Source: Hyparrhenia diplandra
Lineage: Eukaryota > Streptophyta > Magnoliopsida > Poales > Poaceae
Direction of reading: 5' to 3'
Assembly: GCA_015847255.1 (NCBI GenBank)
Contig: JADLZK010008796.1
Location: 1 to 64,000 of the forward strand
Length of the DNA: 64,000 bases
Of this stretch, positions 36,008 to 48,523 are shown in pieces (position 1 is the first letter of the stretch; every line of letters begins with the position of its first letter). Position numbers and translations under genes: made by a program. The notes beneath the pieces were generated by a model, which worked only from the letters and a program-made list of their open reading frames with translations, was not told where the DNA came from and made no database searches.

Positions 36008-37202
36008 GCCCAAAAACTCAGAAATGGCACTACAACGCTTCTTGTAGGAGGAAAAACATGACAAGATGCGAGACCAAGGAGAAAGTGTAGGATCGTCATA
36101 AAAAGTGGGGCATCCAAAGGATCAATTTGTTACTTTTCATCGGAAGAAAGCATCTCGAAAGAGAAAAAACCTATTATGCTCCTTTTTCTTAATGATGCAA
36201 CTAATGTGGCCGAACCATCTACGATGGGGGAGCGAAGGGAGGAAGCTTAGATAAGATTCGTCGGCCCCGGTAGGGCTTCAAAGGCTTACCCACCGGGTGG
36301 CCGGATGGCCTTGCGAGGGGGGGGGGGGGGGGGGGGGGCAGCCCTCATTTGTATCAAATGAAATAAATCATATATAGAATAGGAAAGGAAGATACCCGTG
36401 TGCCGACTACCACCTATTATCCTTTTTTCTAGTTCGTTTGCAATGTCTATGTGCTTTGATTGGTGTGATTTATATTAAGTATACGTTGCACATGTGGTAT
36501 ATTCTATACTATCATGAGATGAAAAAAAAAAAATATTATACCATCACTGCAATCTGTTTATGTACTTTTTGATTGGTGTGGTAACATATTTACATATTTT
36601 ATACCACTCGAGGCCTTATTTGATTCCACACCGAGAAAACGACCAATTTTGCTTAGTCAATGAAACCCAATAACCCCTGAGGCCATTTTTGGAAGTTCAG
36701 ATTCATATGGTTGTGTACCTCTCTTTCCTCCGTGAATTTGTTTGGCCATTTCTTGGATTCACCTTGTTCTTGTTATTTGGAAATGCAAAATCTAACCATT
36801 GGTACTAAACTGCCTAAAACATTGGAGAAACATTGGATAATTCAATGAATTTCCAATCATGATGTGAAAAGTCTCACACTTGATGCCAAAAACCTAACTT
36901 TCTCGACGTTAAATCGACATTTTAGCGACCCCCAAAGGACGTTAATTTTAGGTTGTGGTGCAATGATGACGTTAAAGACGAACCATTATACCTAAAGGTT
37001 GTAATGCTTTTGGCAGACACATGTTTGTTGCTAAAATATGCTCATAATAATGGTGATCCTTCTGCTATAGGGATATATTGTGCCTTAGAATTTTCTTGGT
37101 CAAACTTTTTTTTTTTTTCAATTTTGACCTCATCTATGAAGACTACTTAATTGGTAACGTATGTAATACTCTTCTTTACTAAACACTAGTATGGACAACT
37201 AA
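36008..37202. other. Intergenic, includes a 22-base poly-G run
   Basis: AT-rich sequence with no gene. A run of 22 G lies at 36317-36338. The rest shows nothing I can classify. Confidence 0.6.
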
Positions 37203-37809
37203 GGGCCTGTTTTGATTCAAGGGACCAAGGACTAGAGAGCATATAGAGACTAAATATTAGTCCCTAATGTTGTTTGTTTTAAGAAACTAATTATATGCAA
37301 AGACTTTGTAGGGACTAAATGGGATGGGCGTTTGGTTTGGCATTTGGGCTTGGCATTCCATATTTATGCCAAAATCTATGAATTGTTCTCTCCAATGGTT
37401 TGGCATTTGGGTTGGTAAATTGGTGAGACTTGGCATTTGAGGGTCCAAGCAGCGATATTTGCCAAGTGAATCTCAACTTGGCAAAACTCCTCTCCCCGTG
37501 TGCGTTGTGCGCTTCTCTCCCATACATGCCGCATGCAGCCACTAATTTGGATTTTGCCAAGTTAAAAATGTCAAACCATTGGAGATTGAGTTTGATTTAA
37601 CTTAACAAACATCTCGCGGACTTGGCAAATTGCAACTTTTACCAAGTGCAATTTGCCAAACCATTGATATGCTCTAACACCTCCCAAGAGGTTAATGGAC
37701 TAAGGACTAAATGAACTAAAATTTAGACCATTGGTTCTCTTGTTTGATAATTTAGGGATTAAATAAGACTAAAATTTAGTCTCTAGTCCCTAGGTAATCA
37801 AACAAGACT
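37203..37809. mobile_element. Nested MITEs: TAA-flanked outer element with an inner insertion
   Basis: The outer ends (GGGCCTGTTTTGATTCAAGGGAC and, reversed, AGTCTTGTTTGATTACCTAGGGAC) are inverted repeats flanked by TAA on both sides (37200-37202 and 37810-37812), as for PIF/Harbinger (Tourist-like) MITEs. Within it, about 37322-37676 is a second unit with its own inverted ends (TTTGGTTTGGCATTTG and, reversed, CAATGGTTTGGCAAATT). The inner unit is therefore younger than the outer one. Confidence 0.8.
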
Positions 37810-37812
37810 TAA

Positions 37813-40800
37813 CCCACGCTATCTAGAAACTTAGGAAATATAAAATCTTGTACTTACTATCTACAACTAATAAAAAGTTTCACAAAAAAAAATAAAAAAA
37901 AAACTTATATTTCTTCGCCATGCTATTTTTTATTCATTTTCTAACACAACCCATGTAGCTAATATTCCTCCGGTCTACTGTACTTGTTTGGACAAGCAAA
38001 TTGATCAGCAATTAGCTCTTGCTGCCGGAAATGTCAAGTTCTCCCCGTATAGGAGGGAGTATCCGAATGTCTCGTTGAGCAGAGAAAAAGAGAAGGCCGT
38101 TCATTTTGAGCCCATCCCAGTAGGATAGCTGGGAGGGCACGGGCATTCAGCCCAAATGGTCTTAGTGAGTGTCAGTTGCCCCTGCTGATCCTGCATTGTG
38201 AAGCATTCCGTCGTCTATCTTGGATGTACTAGTTGTTTACTTCTTTTCAACTGATAGCTTAGCTCTGTTTGCAGGAGGTGTACATGAAAAGAGAAATGAA
38301 GCAACAGGGAATCCAAAAAGAGTGGAATTCACAGCTGGTTTCGCCAAATTCGTGCAGGTCCAAACTTTAGTAACCCCTTGACCAAACTTTACATAAGTGC
38401 CTTTTTGCAAGCACAATAATACATATACTGTTCTTCTCACAAAAATGTTAGATTTCTTTTTTTTTTCGTATCTAGGTGTCCCTTTTGTAGTGGGCGGCAA
38501 CCTCTGCCCGCCATGTTGGCATGAGATTTCAGGGCACATCTCTTGCCATTTTCTCAGGAAAAAAAAAACAAAAACTTAAGGCACATTATGGCAAACTTAA
38601 GGTATACGTACAGTACCTGTGTTGTGCTCCAACATTTGGTTCAGAATACAGTGAGGACTGACGCTTTTTCCATCACCTTGCATTGTAGTGCAGGTGGGTA
38701 AGCATAGCGCTGCTGCCTCTGCTGCATTTTCTGCTCCCATTACCAGAGCGCGCCAGGGGAATTAAAATTCAGAAGCTTTTCTGCAGATAATGCCACTCAT
38801 GGGCTTTTTAGCGCCCCACCTCTTGCTGCACTTTAAAAAGCTGCCTGCGGCTGCACACAGAGATTAGCGCTAGTTTAATTCGGCAGCACGCCACAATGGC
38901 CTTTTTCATGCACACAAATACAGCACAGATCTGAACAGGAACCTATCTAACCGCTGCTTCGATTAAGCAGCTAGAGAAAGAAAAGAGGGGATCAAAAGAA
39001 GGGCCTGCAGTGATTACTAGGGTTCTTTTGTGCTTTCGTCTTTGTGTTTTCTTTTGCAGCATTGCTGCTGGCTGTTGCTCTTCTCTCTTGGTTCTCTGGT
39101 TCTTGTTCCTCAAACTGCGTATATACTTTCCCCCCCTTGAAGCGCTCCTTTTGCGGCAAATGGCTTTGTGATGATTAGGGCTTGGCCTTTTGCTGCCCTT
39201 TTGGGCCATATGTTACCAAAGATTTCTTTGACTGTGACCACTACCTCACAGATTAGTTTGAAAAGATCATGCGTACACTCAGAGCTTCACAATACATCAG
39301 TGCCGGAATCCTAGAAAGAAGGTAACAGCTTGCTTGCTCTCTGTCTCTCTAGCAGTTACATACATGTAAGTTCAGATGCATTATTAGTCGTTCTTGAGAA
39401 AAAGCCTGTATAATTTCACGAGATGCGCAAAACTGATTCATCTATTTGAGAGGTATGCATCTACTGATCGATGATGTACGTACATATATATGCATAACCG
39501 CGCGCATATAGTTTTGGAAGTGATCGAGCGATATTTCGCTGGGGAGGCCGGGAGGGCGACTATGATTGTGTAATGAGGGAGATCTCTTGGGATGGAAGGC
39601 GTGAGGGGGAAGTCATTTCTGATCGTTACCTCTGGGAGTAGCTGTTAACCGACCCCTTTTCTCTCTTCGTATCCCCATAAAGAACAATGTTTCGAGCACA
39701 TCTTTTCATGCAAATTCACGCAGTAATGACCGGTCAATGATCCTGCAAACCTTGCTTTGTTATCTGCTGCTTTGGCTTTGCCCTGGCCGATAATTCTGCT
39801 CTCCACCATTTGAACAAAATGTTACGAGGATAAAAGCTATCTAGCTCTAGATGGTAATTGATGATACCAAACATCGCTGAACTTCCCTATCTGGTTTGTA
39901 ATTTCAGTAAGCCAATGCGCATTCATGTTGTTACAAATCAACCCTAGACAGTGTTTACTTTCTGGTAATGATCAGTAATGACAGTGTGGCACTGAAACTT
40001 GAGAAGTTGCCTAAACTTGCATTGGTGAGATAACTCACTGATTGAATGTGTTAATTTCTGTGTCTGGCTAGTACATACCAATACACAGTCTGCTTTTTGA
40101 GGAGCAGGAATGCTGGAAAAGCTAGCCCCTGCTTTGCTGCTGAACATCATGGTGGCTGTTTTTCAGTGCTAGCTCCTACGCTACAAGTGCTAACTGCGAG
40201 TGATTCTAATCTTTGCCATGCATGATGCGTACACACATACCTACTACAGCCTACACATACAGAGCATATGGGGACGACGCTTTATTCCTTATACTTTGAG
40301 TCCAGAGAGAAAGAGGCCGTACACAGTTCCCGATTCTTTTAGGGCACAACACAAAAAGATCTCTCGCAGGAAAAGCTAAGAAAACCAATTTAAATGGGCC
40401 CTCTCAAAAGATGAGAGGTCACTGCAGGCCACATCAGATCCTATCGATCGATCGATCACGTAAAAGCATCATATGTTGTATCGTCATCATTGCAAGATCA
40501 GTTAATGTGATCGATTGTATAACTATATACACACGACCTGCAGGAGGTGCTGTGAAAGCAGCAGCAACACTAGAGTGTCTCTTACTCTCTTAGAATACAT
40601 ATATATGCTTATATGTACTACTCGACATGTTAGATGCTTGCTTGTCGAATTTTTCGTTACTCTTTAATAATTTATTGTATTTTCTGAGGCTCCTTATTAC
40701 ACTGTTCAGTTGTTGTGTGTGATTCATATTTGTTTACTTAATTGAAAGTGGTTACTACATGTGAAAGAAAACTGAGTAGGAGTATTTTCTAACAGAGCCA

Positions 40801-41443
40801 TCATATTATGGTTGTTATATAGTATCTTGAGAGAACTTAAAGGAATTCAGTTTGTTATATATGTAGCTATCGTGGACCAGCTAGCGAACTATTATTCCAA
40901 TAGGGTGAGAGAGCTTTCCTGATCATTTGTCTTTTTAGTGGTTTTTGTGCTTGGTAAGATGATCATGTCACACTAGCTAGCTAGCTAGGTACCGATCGAA
41001 GTGTTGCACGTCAGTCTAATTTTCAAACCTGAACTATAAAACCGTACAACAGGGCGCCCTCTAACTTCCTCAAATAAGTTAAGTATAAATTTTAGATAGT
41101 AAAAAAATATTTTTTAAAAAATATTAAAAAAACACCTTCGAATTTCAGTTTTAACAGGTAGTAGAGGATGTATTATCTAGTTTTGTAATTTAATTAAGGT
41201 TAAAAATGTACTTTATCCTTTATTTTTATACTACCTACACAACTGCCTTTGGTAGGAAATGTCATTTCGGCTCTATATAGCACATTAGCACTGTCATGCA
41301 GCCATGCTGCAGGCATCAAAATTTACATAAATTCGTATATGCCTCTATTGGAAAGATTTGTCCCCTTATCATTACTTTTGCACAATCTTGAATGAAGTTT
41401 CTGATTTGTGTGATTCTATTGCATTGCATATACATATGATTTT
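37813..41443. other. Long intergenic stretch, no gene supported
   Basis: About 3.6 kb with only short open frames on both strands. There are GATC repeats at 40443-40459 and TAGC repeats at 40973-40990. I checked for tRNA-like, microRNA-like and conserved coding signals and saw none. Part may be distal promoter of the SMXL gene at 43263. Confidence 0.5.
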
Positions 41444-41470
41444 GCTAGTAGTTAACTACTCCCTTCATCC

Positions 41471-42143
41471 TAGTGTAACTAACAAGATAAGGCTAACTAA
41501 AAATAAGCCTTATCTTGTTTTTTTTTTTTGACAACAAACATTGAATTCATAACTTAACAAAGCATGAAGTCTGTCAACACCATTACAGAGTGAATGGTTA
41601 CATGATGGATTGCTCTCAGAAGAGGGCATCCATGAACATGACTTGGATTAACACATAATACTGAGTAGTCAAGCTGATTATCTTGTGAAGAAACTAAGCT
41701 CTATTTAGCAAGCAAATCAGCCATTTGGTTGTGTTGTCTTCTAATCCTGTGCACTCACATGGAGGTACCTGCAAGAACTGAGTGGACCATCTGGGTGTAT
41801 GACTTGATCCTCCAATCAGGAGGATTGGTAGGATCATAGGCGATGATGTAGTTTACGAGCGCCTGATTATCAGCAAGAAGATTTGCATCACGAATGTTCA
41901 TCCTGTTAAGAAGTGAAACAACCAAAGCCATGCATGACAGATGATTCATGAGAACCGAGGAAGCATCCTTCAATGTTGCCCTGATAAACATGCTAAGAGA
42001 AGGGGAGGTGGTTGTGTTAACAATGAAAATGCCAATTCCTGCTGCTCTTGATCCAGTCGCAGCCACATCCGATGTGATGGAGGCGTCCGATTAGTTAGAC
42101 TAGTAGATACACTTGTCCTGCCATGGATTTTTTCTACGTGTTC
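41471..42143 (-). mobile_element. Antisense LINE 3' fragment with RNase H-like relic
   Basis: This insert is bracketed by a perfect 27-base direct repeat (GCTAGTAGTTAACTACTCCC...) at 41444-41470 and 42144-42170. It starts with a hairpin-forming 47-base segment, then a T run (41518-41529) that is the complement of an A tail. On the minus strand 42066-41755 reads a 103-residue frame containing LLADNQALVNYI and PPDWRIKSYTQ, features of the plant RNase H-like domain found at the end of L1-type LINE proteins. No reverse transcriptase is present, so this is a 5'-truncated copy in reverse orientation. Confidence 0.75.
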
Positions 42144-42152
42144 GCTAGTAGT

Positions 42153-42430
42153 TAACTACTCCCTTCATCCCAAATTATAAGTCATTCCAACTTTGAGTTT
42201 AGCATCTTAAATTTTAACTAAATTTATATAATAAAACAATAATATTTATGATACCAAATAATTATTATCGGATTCCTTATTAATTATATTTTCTTAGTAT
42301 ACCTATTTGATGCCGCCATATATATTTTTGTAATTTTATCGATAAGTTTGGCCAACTTGAGATGCTTTCACTGATTCTCTCTTTAAGAAAATTGAAATAA
42401 CTTATATAGTTTGGAATACCATATATGTTG
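42153..42430. mobile_element. Stowaway-like MITE remnant
   Basis: It starts CTCCCTTCATCCCAAATTATAAGTCATTCC, and the region near 42385-42420 reads, in reverse, GGTATTCCAAACTATATAAGTTATTTC, a diverged inverted match. The extreme right end is lost. Confidence 0.5.
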
Positions 42431-43078
42431 ATTACTTTTGCATGTGTGAAATTGGGCATGCTATATATAACATGTTGAATTGATCTGCAGAGATCATATC
42501 TCTGCAAGGGCTAGATCGTCCTCCAATGATCATTGCACATTTGTCACTGTGTACCTGTTCAAATCCTTCCAGATCAGGTCCGAAATTTTATGTTGGCCTT
42601 TGCTCACTTTGATGCATTCCTACATAAATTTTAGCTCTCTCTCACCCTCTCACTGCGCTGGGTCATTCTTTAGAGGTAGCCGATCACATACAAAATCTGG
42701 TCGCAAAGATACTGCAATACTACCTCATTGAGCTATATGATCTGCTTTTTCTCATGGTCATTGTGATCTAGACTGAGAGCTCTAGCTAGGTATGGAGAGA
42801 GATAGAGAGAGCAGGGAAAGCTGAGGCGCCTTTGTATCTGCTTTGTCAGCACATGCTGCGTTCTACCTCTACCCACTTTCTCTTTCTCGCCACAAAATCC
42901 ACTTTGGACCCGAACAAAAAAAATCCAAGTGTAGTAAAGAAAAATGCAGCTAGCCGGCCGGCCAGCAGCAGCCCTCTCTAACAAGAAACGCACAAATCCA
43001 TACACCCAAATAATCATCCATCTTTCACCTCCTTAAGACATCACAGGCCCTTGCTCAAAAGATGAACAACACTCACCA
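42431..43078. other. SMXL upstream region
   Basis: Intergenic and promoter sequence; no coding feature. GAGAGA-type tracts lie near 42795-42815. Confidence 0.5.
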
Positions 43079-43089
43079 ACATATAAAGC
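43079..43089 (+). promoter_or_regulatory. TATA box of the SMXL gene
   Basis: ACATATAAAGC lies about 175 bases before the start codon, followed by a leader rich in CAC and with GATCGATCGATC at 43113-43124. Confidence 0.6.
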
Positions 43090-43262
43090 AGCACCACCAC
43101 CTGCAACTCCAGTGATCGATCGATCCCACCCTCTATATCTACGCACACATCTCCCTGATCTCTCGTCTTCATCCTCGCAACTGCCACCAGATCTTTCAGC
43201 ACTCACGTACTGCCTTAATTTGCTGCACCAAATCAGCTAGCTATAGGTACGTGGCTGGAGAG

Positions 43263-46200
43263 ATGAGGGCTGGGGGTGCACGGTGCAGCAGTCGCTGACG
43301 GCGGAGGCCGCGGCGGTGGTGAAGCAGGCGGTGAGCCTTGCACGGCGGCGCGGGAACGCGCAGGTGACGCCGCTGCACGTGGCGAGCGCGATGCTGGCGG
43401 CGCCCGCGGGCCTCCTGCGCGCGGCGTGCCTCCGCTCGCACTCCCACCCGCTGCAGTGCAAGGCGCTGGAGCTGTGCTTCAACGTGGCGCTCAACCGCCT
43501 CCCGGCGTCGGCCGCGGTCGCCTCGTCGCCGCTGCTCGGCGGCCACGGCCACGGCCACCACCACCACCACTACTACCCGCCGTCCCTTTCCAACGCGCTC
43601 GTCGCGGCGTTCAAGCGCGCGCAGGCACACCAGCGGCGCGGCTCCGTCGAGAGCCAGCAGCAGCCGGTGCTCGCCGTCAAGATCGAGCTGGAGCAGCTCG
43701 TCGTCTCCATCCTCGACGACCCCAGCGTGAGCCGCGTGATGCGCGAGGCCGGCTTCTCCAGCACCCAGGTCAAGGCCAACGTGGAGCAGGCCGTGTGCAG
43801 CACCACCGCTCCTAGCAAAAACCCTAACCCTAGCAGCTCTGCCACCACAAGCCCAACTCAAGAAGCCAAAGCCAACAAGCTCCCGCTCCCGCTCCCGCTC
43901 CACCAAGCGCGCGACGAGGACGCCGCCGCCATCCTGGACTGCCTGGCCTCTCGGAGCAAGAGGAGGGTCGTGGTCATCGCGGAGAGCGTGTCCGCGGCCG
44001 AGGCCATGGCGCATGCGGCCATGGAGAGGATCAAGAGAGGCGAGGCGAAGCACGACGCGCTGCGAGGCGCGCAGGTCGTCAGCCTCCGCGTGTCGTCGTT
44101 CCGCGACATGCCGAGGGAGGAGACGGAGCGGCGGCTCGGCGAGCTGCGCTGCCTCGTCAGGGGCAGGAGGCAGCAGCAGCAGCAGCAGGCGGTCGTGCTC
44201 TTCGTGGAGGACCTCAAGTGGGCGGCCGAGTTCTGGGCCGGCCACGTCCAGAGCGGGAGGAGAGGGTACTACTGCTCCGTCGAGCACGTCGTCACCGAGC
44301 TGCGCGCCCTGCTGGCGAGCGGCGAGCTCGGCGGCAGCCTGTGCTGGCTCCTCGGCTTCGGGACGTACCAGGCCTACATGAGGTGTCGGGTCGGGCAGCC
44401 ATCGCTGGAGAGCCTGTGGGGGCTGCAGACGCTCACCGTGCCCGGCGGCAGCCTCGCGTTGAGCCTCACCTGCGCCTTCGACGACAGGTAATTAAATCCA
44501 GAGGTCCCATTATTCCAAACCAGTTGGCGATGCAAAGTTGTTAGTTTTTTTCGATTCAGGAATAATGTCACGTCAGGTGAAGGAATCAACCTGCAGAAAC
44601 CGAAATGTCCCTGACAATTTGTATTCGTAGTAACTCAAGTAACTGAGCAGCTGTAGCGTCGCTGCAACGTTCCTCTTTGCCTACCACCATGAGTGTGAGT
44701 GAAAGCTTGCATCTTTTGCGTGCTTTCTGGACAAAAGCTTTAGGTAGTAGTAGTCCCAGCTAGCTCGTCACCTTCACATTCCCTCTTTTCCATCTTTGTT
44801 GGGTTCTGGAGTTTGAAGAACATTGTCCTAGGTTCAAAATTGTATACGGGCTGCTGAACTATATACTATATATAGCTTCTCTTTAATACGTACGATTAGC
44901 AGCTCTACATATAGTTTTAAGCAAGAAAAACTGGTTTATTGTTATCAACATAATTCCAAAGACACAAATGTGTGTGGTGGTACACCGGAAAAGGTAGCAG
45001 AGGTAGCTGATTTTATGGATATGTACGTGAAATGACGCTGGAATCTTATTCCCGTCGTTTGTTGTCTCTGCAGTGCTCTAGGCACAGTCAATCAGTCCAT
45101 GAAAGCGTGCTCTGACACGGATGGGAACGGACCGGCGTCTTGCTGGCCGCTTTTGGGCGGCAGCCAGCTGCTCTCCAGATGCTGCGGCGATTGCTCTGCC
45201 GCAAGGATGGACACCAAAGCGGCCTTGCCTCGGCCCTTCGTCTCGTCGTCGTCCAACCTCCCGTCCTGGCTCCAGCATTGCCATGATCATCAGGTACACA
45301 AATGTTCAATCACAATGCATGTATGATTCCTTCTCCAATATACTTTACACATGTTGTAATCTTACTGACATTTTTACTGCATTGTTGTTATACGTACAGG
45401 AGCCTACGACGACCCATCTTACGGACCTTGGCAAGACATGGAGCTCCATCTGCAGCAGGCCGTCACAGCGGATGACGCTGCATTTTCGGCGCCGGTGTCT
45501 CCGGCATCCTCCATCTCTTCCTACGAGCACGGCGGCGACCATCATCAGTCGCAGCAGCCGCGGCACTCGTCGTGGCTCCTGGCTGGTCTCGACGCCGCCG
45601 CCACGCACCACCCGTGGAGACCCAAGCGCGAGGCCAGCGGCGGGAAGGCCACAGCCAGTAACAAGTCCAACGACTCCGGCGGCTCTAACGGCTCCGTGGA
45701 GGTGGAGTGCCGTGCCAAGTTCAAGGAGCTCAACGCCGAGAACCTCAAGGTGCTCTGCGGCGCTCTGGAGAAGGAAGTGCCGTGGCAGAAGGAGATCGTC
45801 GCGGAGATCGCCAGCGCCGTCCTGCAGTGCCGGTCCGGGATCGCCAAGCGCCGCGACAAGTCGAGGTCGGCGGACGCCAAGGAGGAGACGTGGATGTTCT
45901 TCCTCGGCGCCGACGTCGACGGCAAGGAGAGGGTGGCGAGGGAGCTCGCCAGTCTCGTCTTCGGGTCACGCAACAGCTTCGTGTCCATCAGGCCTGCAGG
46001 TGGTGGTGCCTCGTCGCCGCGCCGCCACCGCCGCCGCCGCCTCGTCGGACTCCTCCGAGGGGCACCACCGGAGTAAGCGGCCACGGATGATGGCCTACCT
46101 AGAACGGTTGCACGAGGCTGTCTCCGAGAACCCACACCGGGTCATATTCATGGAGGACGTTGAGCAGGCTGACCGGGACTGTCAGCTCGGCATCAAGGAG

Positions 46201-46533
46201 GCGATCGAGAGCGGGGTCGTGCGGAACCATGCTGGCGACGAGGTCCGCATGGGCGATGCCATCGTCATCCTCCGCTGTGAGAGCTTTGACGCCGCCAGCG
46301 GGTCTAGAGCTAGCTCGCCACCGAGCAAGAAGGTGAAGGTAGAGATGGAGGAGGAGGACAAGGATGAGCGCACAGGTGAACATGAAGATGGTGCTTCCTC
46401 GTCGTCTCCGTCGTCCATCGATTTGAACGTGGACATGGAGAGTGATCAAGCGGACGAACGAAGTCTCGGTGATGTCTCTCTGCTCACGGCCGTCGACAGG
46501 ACCCTAGTCTTCAGAAGACAACAGGAGAATTAG
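43263..46533 (+). CDS. SMXL/D53-like repressor (SMAX1-like, Clp class I related); three small frame slips
   Basis: Exons 43263-44487, 45074-45293 and 45400-46533 have GT-AG borders, giving about 859 residues. The N-terminus is the double Clp-N fold (TAEAAAVVKQAVSLARRRGN, QVTPLHVASAML, CKALELCFNVALNRLP). The middle is P-loop-like (RSKRRVVVIAE, VVLFVEDLKWAAEFW), and the C-terminal ATPase-like part has NPHRVIFMEDVEQADRDC and GIKEAIESG. A SIDLNV motif near the C-terminus resembles an EAR repression motif. No RGKT motif is seen, which favours the SMXL3/4/5 class that is not turned over through strigolactone signalling; this is inference. SMXL proteins are nuclear repressors acting with TOPLESS. 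Frame slips: G run 43272-43276 one base short, just after the ATG; T run 45483-45486 one base short; and one surplus base between about 45985 and 46050. Exon phases agree once these are allowed for. Confidence 0.9.
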
Positions 46534-47078
46534 TGAGAGACTGAATGTGTACATTGATTGAAGGATCCGTGTGCGTACGTATCAAACGTGCTTCGTTCTG
46601 ACCTCTAGATTAGTTGCACGCGCAAGTCTAAGTAGAATTTTCTTTAGTTTATGTTTTGTTTCATTTTGTAGTTTATCTTTTTTTTTTTTTTTTTTTTTTT
46701 TGGCTATCTTAGTTTCAGAGAATTGGATCGCTGGTGTATTTGGGCTTCACTAAAGATCACAAAATAGAGCTGTTGTAACCTGGAGATTCTAATTCGCAAT
46801 TATATCCGTAACCAAGAAAGTTCCACTCTCTTTTATCACCTAGACTAGAGATAAGCTTGTAATTTCAAGATTTGTCATTTCAAAAAAAAAAAAAAAAAAC
46901 TAAAAATAGCTCAGCTGAAATTTGAGTTGCAAATCTAGAACTTTAGTTATGATTGGAATATAGATACCACGAGTCCAAATTGGGTAGGCAACAGTTAATG
47001 TTACCCTTTTTTTGTTGAAAAACTCACTGTGTTGGCATTTCACATGAGCCCATTTTGTACAAATCCTCATGATGTGTC
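46534..47078. other. SMXL 3' flank
   Basis: Probable 3' UTR, with a T run of about 22 at 46679-46700 and an A run at 46881-46899. No gene. Confidence 0.55.
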
Positions 47079-48523
47079 GAGCAACTCCAGTCATGCCCCT
47101 AAAAAATTGGACCCTAAAATTTTATTTTCAAGCAACCATGCATAAGTTAGGGGCTCAAAATTGAGTCCAACTCCAGTGGGAGAGCAATCCAAGACCCTAT
47201 TTTCATGGGACCTACTTGTCAGCTACTACTCTTTCCCTTGACAGACTCAGTTCAGCCGCCCTGCTCTCCATCGCCACCGCCGCTGCTCCCTCGTCGCCGC
47301 CGGCGCCCATGGAGACGCCCGTGCCGGTGAGCCCTACCACCAGCGCCTCGGTCACCGCGCCCCACCCGCAGTGCGTCACGAACGCGCCCGCTCAGCACGC
47401 GCGCGCGGCCTCGGTGGCCGTATCCGCCTCCCCGCCGCGGCCGCGCTCCAGGGTGTCGTCGTCGTCGCCGTTGACAAGGCACACCGGCCCGACCGCGAAC
47501 ACCGGCTTCCTCGTGTCCTTCTCGTAGTGCTCGATGTACCTCTGCTCGAGGTCCGCGAACACCGGCTTCCCCGTGCGGTTCAAGAACTCACGCGAGTCCG
47601 CGCCCGGGAGCGTCGCCTCGACGAGCCTTGACCTGGTGAGCGCGGGGTACCAGCCCCGTCCGTCGTGCTCGGGTCGGACGGCGGACGGGAGCAGTAGGGC
47701 GTGAGCAGCGCTGGCGGCAGGGCGGCAATGCGCTCCGGCGAGGTGGGGTGCTGCGCGCGGCGCCGGCTCCGTCGGCCTCGCCGGCAAGGCCTTGGTGCGG
47801 TGGTAGTGGCGTTCGCGAGCAGAGCAGCGGCGGTTGGATTCCAGCGGCAACAACTGAGCACGGCGGCGGGCCGGCCGTCACCACCAAGACCTGCTCTTCT
47901 TGGGCCGCCGCCGCCACCTCCGCGCGCGCGTCGAGCCGGCCGCGGCCACAGCCCCTGACCCGACCGCCGCGGCAGCCGACGGCACGGGCCGCCGTCGTCC
48001 AGGGCGGTGCTGGAGGAGGACGAGGTGGTGGCCGATCCGCGCGTCGTCGGTGCCGGACACGGACGACGACCTCGATCCCGCGCCGCCGCTGGACCTGGAG
48101 CGCGGCGGGCCCGCGGCACCTGGCCACGGCGGACGCCCGCGCGGACGCATCGATCTCCGCGGCGAGCTCGACATCCCGCCGGGCTTCGGCCGCGAGGAGG
48201 CGGCGACGCCGGGGGACGCGGGGAGGGGAGGAGGCGGCGGGGCGGCGGGGCAGCGGGCCGGGGACGTCGGGGTGGGGACTCGCCGGCCGGACCAGTTGCT
48301 CGGGCTGTCGCGTGCGTCCAGAAGATGGGGGACAAAGGAAAAAGTGGTGTGGGCCCCACCGAGCAGGGGGTTTTTTTACTGGAACTGAGGGCTCAACACT
48401 ATAATTTGGGGAAATAATAAATAAGGCCTCATTTTTAAGGGCTCCACCTGAGTTGGTTTTTTATCAAATCTACTAAAAATTTAGGGTAGGAGCCAAATAA
48501 GGGGCTCCACTTTGGAGATGCTC
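47079..48523. mobile_element. Putative Pack-type element carrying a glycosyltransferase fragment
   Basis: The left edge GAGCAACTCCAG...GCCCCTAAAAAATTGG and the reversed right edge GAGCATCTCCAAAGTGGAGCCCC are similar inverted ends, and both flanks share CCCTAAA(A)TTTT words. The interior is GC-rich with a UDP-glycosyltransferase relic on the minus strand. No target duplication was found (left flank GATGTGTC, right flank TCAATAAAG), so boundaries and class are uncertain. Confidence 0.45.
47235..47650 (-). pseudogene. UDP-glycosyltransferase (UGT) fragment with internal deletions
   Basis: Minus-strand translation gives SREFLNRTG, then FADLEQRYIEHYEKDTRKPVFAVGPVCLVN, the mid-region of plant family-1 glycosyltransferases, and then, in another frame, AFVTHCGWGAVTEA, the core of the PSPG nucleotide-sugar-binding box, followed by LVVGLTGTGVSMG. 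In intact family members the stretch between GPVCL and the box is about 100 residues, and the box continues for about 15 residues before the LVVG-like segment. Both are missing here, so it cannot make an active enzyme. It sits between TIR-like ends and is probably transposon-captured. Confidence 0.75.

Noticed and set aside
43241..44287. 348-codon open frame on the minus strand opposite SMXL exon 1
   Set aside because: It is a shadow of a high-GC third-position plus-strand exon; the translation is Arg/Leu/Gly-rich with no domain, while the plus strand has a clear Clp-N fold.
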